Assembly (NCBI RefSeq): GCF_947489365.1
Contig: NZ_CANLDB010000001.1
Coordinates: forward strand, 930,001 to 994,000
Reading direction: 5' to 3'
Source of the DNA: an uncultured Nocardioides sp.
Lineage (GTDB): Bacteria > Actinomycetota > Actinomycetes > Propionibacteriales > Nocardioidaceae
DNA length: 64,000 nucleotides
In this document: one piece after another, positions 58,118 through 64,000 of the stretch
Layout of the letters: each line of letters begins with the position of its first letter
Numbering within the stretch: position 1 is the first letter of the stretch
Program-made: the position numbers and the translations under genes
The notes under the pieces: model-generated
Told to the model about the DNA's origin: nothing
The model's input: only the letters and a program-made list of their open reading frames with translations
Databases searched by the model: none

Positions 58118-59119
58118 TCAGCTGTCGGAGCCGGGCGGGGGACCGGACGGCGGCTCACCGCCACCGGGGCCGCCGTCACCGGGCCCGCCGCCCATGCCGC
58201 CCATGCCTCCGCTGGAGGGCTCGGTCGTGGTGTCCACCGCCACCGCGAGGCGGGCGGTGTAGCCGGCCGTGGGGTCGCCGCTGATCTCGGGCACCTGGAG
58301 CTCCCAGTCGCCCTCGCCGAACAGGCCGTCGTCGCTGACCTGGGTGCCGACGCCCGCGAGGTTCTCCGTCGAGCCGGCGTACGCGTCGGCCCAGCGGGTC
58401 GAGGAGTAGACGTCGGCGAGCACGTCGGGCGGGAACGCGAGCTGTGAGGTCGCGATGACGTGGGCGACGTCGGTCGCGGAGGCGGCGTCCGGGTAGACCT
58501 CGAAGTGGATGTGGGTCCAGCGGCCGGCGTAGCAGCCCGGGACGATGGTCGTGAACGTCACCTCGCCGTCGGCGTCCGCGACCTGCACGCCGCGCAGGTA
58601 GGTCTCGTCCTCCACCCCGGAGGAGTACATCGAGTAGCGGCCCTCGGCGTCGCACTGCCAGGCGTAGACGGCGACACCCTCGAAGGGCGCGTCGCCCTTG
58701 GCCGCGTCGGTCACCGCGAACGTCAGCTCGAGCGGAACCCCGTCGACCGTCGTCCCACCGTCGAGGCTGGAGGTGATGTCGCTGCGGACGATGCCGGAGT
58801 CCTCGAGGATGTTGAGGTCGGCGGTGCCGTCGGCGGGGTAGGGGCCGTTGGTCTCCTCGGGGATCTCCCCGGCGGACGTGGTGGCCGACGACGCCGACGA
58901 GGACGAGCCGGACCCGCTCGAGCCGGAGGCACCGCAGGCGGCGAGCGCCGCGGCGCCCACCCCGACGCCCACCAGGCCGAGCAGCCGGCGGCGGGTCACG
59001 AGGGTGCGGACGTCGAAGCCGGCGCCCTGGTCGACGACCTCGTCGTCGGGTCGGGTGAGCAGCCGCCCCTCGTAGGTGGGTCCGTCGGGGGTCCGGTCGG
59101 GCTCGGGGATCTGGGGCAT
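58118..59119 (-). CDS. Tat-exported intradiol-dioxygenase-like lipoprotein
   Basis: 333 residues. Positions 43-68 have TRRRLLGLVGVGVGAAAL, a twin-arginine signal, ending in the lipobox LAAC, so it is a lipoprotein exported folded. The core is an intradiol ring-cleavage dioxygenase: AWQCDAEGRYSMYSSG (first Tyr) and GCYAGRWTHIHFEVYPD (second Tyr and two His), the Fe(III) ligand set. The tail is Gly/Pro-rich. Its natural substrate is unknown. It lies immediately upstream of tatA, with a TetR-like dyad before its start. Confidence 0.87.
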   Translation of the reverse strand: MPQIPEPDRTPDGPTYEGRLLTRPDDEVVDQGAGFDVRTLVTRRRLLGLVGVGVGAAALAACGASGSSGSGSSSSASSATTSAGEIPEETNGPYPADGTADLNILEDSGIVRSDITSSLDGGTTVDGVPLELTFAVTDAAKGDAPFEGVAVYAWQCDAEGRYSMYSSGVEDETYLRGVQVADADGEVTFTTIVPGCYAGRWTHIHFEVYPDAASATDVAHVIATSQLAFPPDVLADVYSSTRWADAYAGSTENLAGVGTQVSDDGLFGEGDWELQVPEISGDPTAGYTARLAVAVDTTTEPSSGGMGGMGGGPGDGGPGGGEPPSGPPPGSDS

Positions 59120-59166
59120 CGGTGGGTCGTCCTCCTGGTCGTGGGGTTCTCGGTGGCACCACCCTG

Positions 59167-59180
59167 ACTGGCCGACCAGT
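59167..59180. promoter_or_regulatory. TetR-like inverted repeat upstream of the Tat operon
   Basis: ACTGG-CCGA-CCAGT is a perfect inverted repeat with a 4-base centre, similar to many TetR-family operators. It lies 48 bases before the ATG of the dioxygenase-like gene, in the region shared with the divergent hydrolase. Confidence 0.45.
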
Positions 59181-59312
59181 GAGGACGATGGGATTCAACA
59201 GTGAGATTTCTGTGAGCATGTTTTGAGCCGGGGCGAGGCGGCGGCCGTCGAGACCGCCGTGCGCCCCCGTCCCCGCCGATGAGTTCCGGGGCGATTTGCG
59301 GTCGGACGAGGC

Positions 59313-60188
59313 ATGACCACCCACACCGTCACCGTCCCCGGCGCCACGCTCACCTACGACGTCCACGGGGAGCTCGGACCCGGCGTCGTCCCGCTCGTGC
59401 TCGCCGGGTCGCCCATGGACGCCTCCGGGTTCGAGACGCTGCGCTCGCACTTCGCCGATCGTGCGGTGGTCACCTACGACCCGCGCAACGTCGGCCGCAG
59501 CGTCCCGGACGACCGCACCGCCGCGGTCACGCCCGAGCAGCACGCCGACGACCTGCACGCGGTCCTCGCGGACGTCGGCCACGGCCCGGTCGACCTGTTC
59601 GGCACGAGCGGGGGAGCGGTCAACGCCCTCCACCTCGTCGCCCGCCATCCGGACGACGTGCGGCTGGTCGTCGCCCACGAGCCGCCGGCGGCCAACGCGC
59701 TGCCCGACCACGCCGAGATCGTCGCGGTGTGCGACGACATGGTCGCCACGTACGACGCGCAGGGCATGGGCCCCGCGATGGCGAGGTTCATCGCCGCCGT
59801 CATGCACCGCGGCCCGGTCGGCGCCGACTACCTCAGCGGGCCTGCGCCCGACCCGGCGGCGTTCGGCCTGCCCACCGAGGACGACGGCGACCGGGGTGAC
59901 GGGCTGATGGGCAACATGCGGGGCGAGGGGGTGGCGCGCGGCATGCCCGACCCGGCGACCCTGCGGGCGGCGTCCACGACGGTCGTCGTGGCGGTCGGCG
60001 AGGAGTCCGGCGGGCCCGAGGACGGCGAGATCGCCGGCCGGGCGGCGTACGCCGTGGCGGCCGCCCTCGGCCAGGACGCCGTCGTCTTCCCCAGCGGCCA
60101 CGCCGGGTTCCTCGGTGGCGAGTACGGGCAGACCGGCCAGCCGGACGCGTTCGCCGCCCGGCTCCGTGAGGTGCTGGCCTCGGCCTGA
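59313..60188 (+). CDS. Alpha/beta-fold hydrolase
   Basis: 291 residues. The nucleophile elbow is FGTSGGAVNALHL near residue 97, and a late FPSGHAGFLGG supplies the histidine. The protein has no signal peptide. Related genes are esterases or epoxide/haloalkane-type hydrolases, but no substrate can be named. It is divergent from the Tat operon and separated from it by the TetR-like dyad, so the two could be co-regulated. Confidence 0.85.
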   Translation: MTTHTVTVPGATLTYDVHGELGPGVVPLVLAGSPMDASGFETLRSHFADRAVVTYDPRNVGRSVPDDRTAAVTPEQHADDLHAVLADVGHGPVDLFGTSGGAVNALHLVARHPDDVRLVVAHEPPAANALPDHAEIVAVCDDMVATYDAQGMGPAMARFIAAVMHRGPVGADYLSGPAPDPAAFGLPTEDDGDRGDGLMGNMRGEGVARGMPDPATLRAASTTVVVAVGEESGGPEDGEIAGRAAYAVAAALGQDAVVFPSGHAGFLGGEYGQTGQPDAFAARLREVLASA

Positions 60189-60195
60189 GGTGCGC

Positions 60196-61254
60196 CTACG
60201 GGTGGGCGGCGTGCAGGGCGTGCAGGCGGACGAAGCGGGCGCCCTCGTGGTCCACCGGGCCCGGCATGCGCAGGGTTGCCGGGTCGCCGGGGTGGGACAG
60301 CAGCAGCAGCGCGTACGGCCCGGCGTCGCGGTTGCCGTCGGCGGCCAGCCGCTCGACGATCGCGGCCACCCGCTCGTCGCCGTCGGCGCGCAGCTGCGCG
60401 GCGTACGAGGCGGTCAGGGCGAGCATCGGCACCCGTGTCTCGATGCGCGGGACGACGGCCATCAGACGCCCGTCGCGCTCGAAGGCCACGTGGGTGACCT
60501 CCGGGTCCGGGACGTCGGCGGGGGCGCAGACCAGCACGGTGTGGTCGAGGTACTCCCGCCACGCGGACCGGGCCGGGACGACGACCACGTCGGTCCCCGG
60601 GGGCCGCGAGGAGGGGCGGCGCAGGCCGAGGTCGAGGGCGTCGAGGTCGGCCAGGTCCAGCTCCAGACCCACCGGGTCCGGGGTCGCCGCGGGGCGGTCC
60701 GTCGGCTCCGACGCGGGCGGCTCGACCACGATCGGCGGGCCCTCGTCGAGGAGGTGCTCGGCCTCGTAGACCGCGACCAGCTCCTGCAGGAGCAGCCGGC
60801 TGGTGGAGTCCACCGGCCGGAGCGGGTCCTCGAGCACCGCGACGATGGCCTTGGTCAGCCACGCGAACGAGCTCCACGCGATCCGCGACCGGACCGACTC
60901 AGCGACCCCGTCCGGTGCGGCGAGCCAGGTCGGCGCCGGCGGGTCGTTGGAGATCACGAACACCCACGACCGCGGACCCAGGTCGCGCGCCACCGCACGG
61001 ATGCGGTCGCGCGCCGCACCGTCGACGCCGTACGCACCGGGCCGGGTGGAGACCTCGAGCCACCAGTCCAGTTCCGCGCGGAGCCGAGGGATCGGACCGT
61101 CGAGGTCGAGCGAGACGCCGGGCAGGTCCGCCTCGAGGCCTGTGGCCTCTTGGAGCAGGTCCCGCACCAGGGCAGGGTCGAGCCGCGCGATCACGGCGAG
61201 CGTCGCGTGCACTGCGCGGTCTTCGTCCGCGCCGCCGAACAACGGCATGGTCAT
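60196..61254 (-). CDS. Unknown cytosolic protein
   Basis: 352 residues with no family I recognise. The N-terminal half is helical (AVHATLAVIARLDPALVRDLL, SWVFVISNDPPAPTWL, AWSSFAWLTKAIVAVLED), with no membrane segments. A Pro/Asp-rich linker (about 195-220) precedes a beta-rich C-terminal half (WREYLDHTVLVCAP, VTHVAFERDGRLMAVVP). I use the ATG at 61254; the longer frame upstream looks non-coding. It lies convergent with the hydrolase and divergent from the hemerythrin-like gene. Confidence 0.7.
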   Translation of the reverse strand: MTMPLFGGADEDRAVHATLAVIARLDPALVRDLLQEATGLEADLPGVSLDLDGPIPRLRAELDWWLEVSTRPGAYGVDGAARDRIRAVARDLGPRSWVFVISNDPPAPTWLAAPDGVAESVRSRIAWSSFAWLTKAIVAVLEDPLRPVDSTSRLLLQELVAVYEAEHLLDEGPPIVVEPPASEPTDRPAATPDPVGLELDLADLDALDLGLRRPSSRPPGTDVVVVPARSAWREYLDHTVLVCAPADVPDPEVTHVAFERDGRLMAVVPRIETRVPMLALTASYAAQLRADGDERVAAIVERLAADGNRDAGPYALLLLSHPGDPATLRMPGPVDHEGARFVRLHALHAAHP

Positions 61255-61412
61255 GTCACGGCACCCCCCGGGCCGTTCTCGCCGCGCCCTCGACCCCCCG
61301 GTCACAGGCAGCGGCGACTGTCGTACGCGGACTGCCCCCCGGCAGCCCGTCCCCCATTGAACTAGGCAGCACCCCAAAGGTCACGGCGTGCGGCCCAGGT
61401 GCGGCCAGGCTT

Positions 61413-61418
61413 TACCCT
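61413..61418 (+). promoter_or_regulatory. -10 box of the leaderless hemerythrin-like gene
   Basis: TACCCT begins exactly 12 bases before the first GTG at 61425, with no ribosome site. Confidence 0.5.
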
Positions 61419-61424
61419 GGCGAC

Positions 61425-61991
61425 GTGGTGGACCCGGTGGCCGTTCCCCTCCCGGACTGGGACGAGAGCACCCGTCCGACCACGTCGACGTACGACGAGA
61501 TCGGGGCCGACGAGCGCGCCGCGGGTCAGCACCTGACCGCGATCCACGACATGTACCGGCAGGGCCTGGCCCAGGTGTCCGCGGTGCTCGACCAGGTCGT
61601 CGACGGCGCCGCGGGCCTGGGCGAGGCCCGGGAGGCCGTGCGTCAGCTGGGTCTGCGGACGGCGGTCGAGCGGGCGGGCTCGTTCTGCGGGCAGCTCTGC
61701 CGCGCCGTGGAGTCCCACCACCGGATCGAGGACGCCTACCTCTACCCGGCGCTGCGCATCGCGGACTCCGGTCTGGGCGGTGTCCTCGACCGGCTCGACA
61801 GCGAGCACCTCGTCGTCCACGAGCTGCTGGTGCGGCTCGACGACACCCTCGTCGCCGTCACCCGCGACCCCGACCGGCTGGGCGTGCTGGTCGAGGAGTT
61901 CACCCACCTGCGCCGGCTGCTCGAGTCGCACTTCGTCTACGAGGAGCAGCAGATCGGCGGCGCCCTCGGCGTCCACCGCATCACGGTCTGA
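61425..61991 (+). CDS. Hemerythrin HHE-domain protein
   Basis: 188 residues. It has GQHLTAIHDMYRQGL, AVESHHRIEDAYLYPAL, DSEHLVVHELLVRLDD and RLLESHFVYEEQQI, the His and Glu ligands of a di-iron hemerythrin-like four-helix bundle. Such proteins sense or bind oxygen, nitric oxide or iron. The start GTG 61425 is selected because the -10 box lies 12 bases upstream; a second GTG follows it at once. Confidence 0.88.
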   Translation: MVDPVAVPLPDWDESTRPTTSTYDEIGADERAAGQHLTAIHDMYRQGLAQVSAVLDQVVDGAAGLGEAREAVRQLGLRTAVERAGSFCGQLCRAVESHHRIEDAYLYPALRIADSGLGGVLDRLDSEHLVVHELLVRLDDTLVAVTRDPDRLGVLVEEFTHLRRLLESHFVYEEQQIGGALGVHRITV

Positions 61992-62078
61992 ACGCGACTG
62001 CGCGTCGCCGGACCGGGTAGCGGGGTTCGGGAGTAGCCTCCCGGTCGATGTGAACGACCTCACTGCTCGGGAGGGCCG

Positions 62079-63749
62079 ATGGACGAGGCACTGCGTCTCG
62101 ACGCGAACTGGATCGACTACCTGCTCGTCGCGCTGTACTTCGGCTTCGTGCTCGGGATCGGTCTCGCCGCCAGACGACAGGTGTCGACGAGCCTCGACTT
62201 CTTCCTCTCGGGACGGAGCCTGCCCGCCTGGGTGACGGGTCTGGCCTTCGTCTCCGCGAACCTCGGCGCCGTCGAGATCGTCGGCATGAGCGCGAACGGC
62301 GCGAACTACGGCATCGCGACCATGCACTACTTCTGGGTCGGCGCCGTCCCGGCGATGCTGTTCCTCGCGATCGTGATGATGCCGTTCTACTACGGCTCGA
62401 AGGTCCGCAGCGTCCCCGAGTTCATGCGTCGCCGCTTCGGCACGGGGGCGCACCTCGTCAACGCGATCTCCTTCGCGGTCGCGCAGCTGCTGATCGCGGG
62501 CATCAACCTGTTCCTGCTGGCCACGGTCGTCGAGGTGATGCTGGGCTGGTCGCTGATCGTCTCGCTCGTGGTCGCGGCGCTGGTCGTGCTGACCTACACC
62601 GCCCTCGGCGGTCTGTCGGCGGCGATCTACAACGAGGTCCTGCAGTTCTTCGTCATCGTCGCGGCGCTGCTGCCGCTGACCCTCGTCGGCCTGCACAAGG
62701 TCGGCGGGTGGGACGGGCTGACCGCCGCGGTGTCCGACAGCCCGGGCGGGGCCGAGCAGCTGTCGAGCTGGCCCGGCACCGCCCTGACCGGCTTCGACTC
62801 GCCGGTGCTGTCGGTGATCGGCATCGTGCTGGGCCTCGGCTTCGTGCTGTCCTTCGGCTACTGGACCACCAACTTCGTCGAGGTCCAGCGCGCCATGGCC
62901 GCCGACTCGATGGCCTCCGCGCAGTCGACGCCTGTCATCGGCGCCTTCCCGAAGATGTTCGTGCCGTTCATCGTCGTGATCCCCGGCATGATCGCCGGGG
63001 TCCTGGTCACCGAGATCGCGACGGAGAAGGCGGCGGGCGGGGAGCCGGCGTACAACGACTCGATCCTGTACCTGATCCGCGACCTGCTGCCCAACGGGAT
63101 GCTCGGCGTCGCGATCGCCGGTCTGCTGGCGTCGTTCATGGCCGGCATGGCCGCGAACATCTCGGCCTTCAACACCGTCTTCAGCTACGACCTGTGGCAG
63201 CAGTACGTGAAGAAGGACGAGCCCGACGAGTACTACACGAAGGTCGGCCGATGGGCGACCGTCGGCGCCACCGTCATCGCGATCGGCACGGCGGGCATCG
63301 CCTCGCAGTACTCGAACATCATGGACTACCTCCAGACCCTGTTCGGCTTCTTCAACGCCCCGCTGTTCGCGACGTTCATCCTCGGCATGTTCTGGAAGCG
63401 GATGACCGCCACGGCCGGCTGGGTCGGCCTGGTCGCCGGCACCGCGTCGGCCATCGGCGTCTACGTGCTCTCGGGCGACGTCCTCGGCGTGATCGGGCTC
63501 TCCGGCCAGGGTGCGGCGTTCGTCGCCGCCGGTGTCGCGTTCGCCGTCGACATCGTGGTCAGCGTCGCGGTCTCCCTGATGACCCGACCCCGTGAGTACG
63601 CCGAGCTCACGGGTCTGGTCTGGTCGGAGACCCCGCGGGAGACCTTCCGCGACGTCGACGCCGAGGCCCTCCCGTGGTTCCGTCAGCCCACGAAGCTGGC
63701 GGGCATCGCCCTGGTCATGGTCATCGGCCTCAACCTGCTGTTCCTCTGA
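62079..63749 (+). CDS. Sodium:solute symporter (SSS family)
   Basis: 556 residues with about 13 or 14 membrane helices. Family signatures are FFLSGRSLPAWVTGLAFVSANLGAVE, GIATMHYFWVGA, GGLSAAIYNEVLQFF and FMAGMAANISAFNTVFSYDLW. It resembles sugar (galactose or glucose) and inositol symporters. Sodium-coupled uptake of a sugar or polyol is likely; the solute is not certain. GGGAGGGCC lies just before the ATG. A small membrane gene follows after 11 bases. Confidence 0.92.
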   Translation: MDEALRLDANWIDYLLVALYFGFVLGIGLAARRQVSTSLDFFLSGRSLPAWVTGLAFVSANLGAVEIVGMSANGANYGIATMHYFWVGAVPAMLFLAIVMMPFYYGSKVRSVPEFMRRRFGTGAHLVNAISFAVAQLLIAGINLFLLATVVEVMLGWSLIVSLVVAALVVLTYTALGGLSAAIYNEVLQFFVIVAALLPLTLVGLHKVGGWDGLTAAVSDSPGGAEQLSSWPGTALTGFDSPVLSVIGIVLGLGFVLSFGYWTTNFVEVQRAMAADSMASAQSTPVIGAFPKMFVPFIVVIPGMIAGVLVTEIATEKAAGGEPAYNDSILYLIRDLLPNGMLGVAIAGLLASFMAGMAANISAFNTVFSYDLWQQYVKKDEPDEYYTKVGRWATVGATVIAIGTAGIASQYSNIMDYLQTLFGFFNAPLFATFILGMFWKRMTATAGWVGLVAGTASAIGVYVLSGDVLGVIGLSGQGAAFVAAGVAFAVDIVVSVAVSLMTRPREYAELTGLVWSETPRETFRDVDAEALPWFRQPTKLAGIALVMVIGLNLLFL

Positions 63750-63760
63750 GAGGGGACGAC

Positions 63761-64000
63761 ATGAGCGACAAGAAGACGGCTCGCGCGGCGCGGGCGTTCG
63801 ACGTCCGGACCTTCATCGCCGCCCTGATCGGCCTGTACGGCGTGATCCTGCTGCTGACCGGGATCTTCGGGACCTCGGACGCCGACCTGGCCAAGGCCGA
63901 CGGCCTGAACGTCAACCTCTGGACCGGCCTCGGCCTCCTCGCCTTCGCGATCGCCTTCCAGGCGTGGGCGATGCTGCGGCCCGTCCGGGTGCCGCCCAGG
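63761..64000 (+). CDS. Small membrane protein following the symporter (partial)
   Basis: The window ends after 80 codons. A Lys/Arg-rich start leads to two membrane helices (about 18-37, TFIAALIGLYGVILLLTGIFG, and 52-72, TGLGLLAFAIAFQAWAML). Genes of this kind often follow sodium:solute symporters. GGGGACGAC provides a ribosome site. It is probably cotranscribed with the symporter. Confidence 0.75.
   Translation, partial: MSDKKTARAARAFDVRTFIAALIGLYGVILLLTGIFGTSDADLAKADGLNVNLWTGLGLLAFAIAFQAWAMLRPVRVPPR

Overview
The window is very GC-rich and comes from an actinobacterium, most likely Nocardioides or a close relative. That placement is inference. It rests on the nucS mismatch endonuclease, the GlgE alpha-glucan pathway, a BfrB-type ferritin, the SWIM/SNF2 helicase style, dense GC3-biased genes with frequent NTGA start/stop overlaps, and many starts with no Shine-Dalgarno sequence but a TANNNT box exactly 12 nt upstream (leaderless genes). 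No rRNA, CRISPR array, prophage or complete insertion sequence is visible. There is one tRNA, Ala(GGC). Layout: 1-162 holds the 3' end of a cobalamin-dependent acyl-CoA mutase, followed by a repeat-rich gap. 0.5-7.3 kb carries DUF427, a small Cys-rich protein plus ferritin behind a possible iron box, a SWIM-SNF2 helicase, a DUF952 membrane protein, nucS and an alpha/beta hydrolase. 7.4-13.7 kb has a duplicated 3-hydroxyacyl-CoA dehydrogenase, a secreted GH114-like protein, a CGNR regulator, an EamA exporter, a methyltransferase and a long coiled-coil protein. 13.9-23.3 kb is a C4/C5 acyl-CoA and polyhydroxyalkanoate block: crotonyl-CoA carboxylase/reductase, PHA synthase, a PHA depolymerase-like hydrolase, acyl-CoA dehydrogenase, a PAP2-like lipoprotein, methylmalonyl-CoA epimerase, thiolase and MeaB. 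With the mutase fragment, the enoyl-CoA hydratase and EtfBA (48-51.5 kb) these genes could carry acetyl-CoA through acetoacetyl-, hydroxybutyryl-, crotonyl- and ethylmalonyl-CoA, to storage polymer, or to succinyl-CoA through methylmalonyl-CoA. 23.3-28.6 kb holds a secreted protein, a Ser/Thr kinase, a thioredoxin-like TPR protein, a Nudix protein and an AbiEi/DUF559-like protein. 28.7-48.1 kb is alpha-glucan metabolism: glgE-treS-mak-glgB on the minus strand, joined by 4-bp overlaps, then glgP and glgX. It is interrupted by a nonsense-broken GIY-YIG gene between two oppositely oriented repeat clusters, an amidase, an M36 metallopeptidase and pheA. 48-55.4 kb has the enoyl-CoA hydratase, EtfBA, a lysyl-oxidase-like protein, then nadD-rsfS-phosphoglycerate-mutase-like and tRNA-Ala. 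55.5-64 kb has a sulfotransferase-like protein, DUF2470, a compact four-gene unit (Tat-dependent intradiol-dioxygenase-like lipoprotein, tatA, tatC, tatB), a hydrolase, an unknown protein, a hemerythrin-like protein and a sodium:solute symporter with a small membrane partner that runs off the end. The observations most worth following up are the Tat operon that encodes its own likely substrate, the GIY-YIG gene (one TGG-to-TGA change) inside inverted repeat clusters, two overlapping mutually exclusive hairpins at 44.8 kb, two probable CTG start codons, a LacI-type operator on the glgP promoter, and the uniform leaderless promoter geometry.
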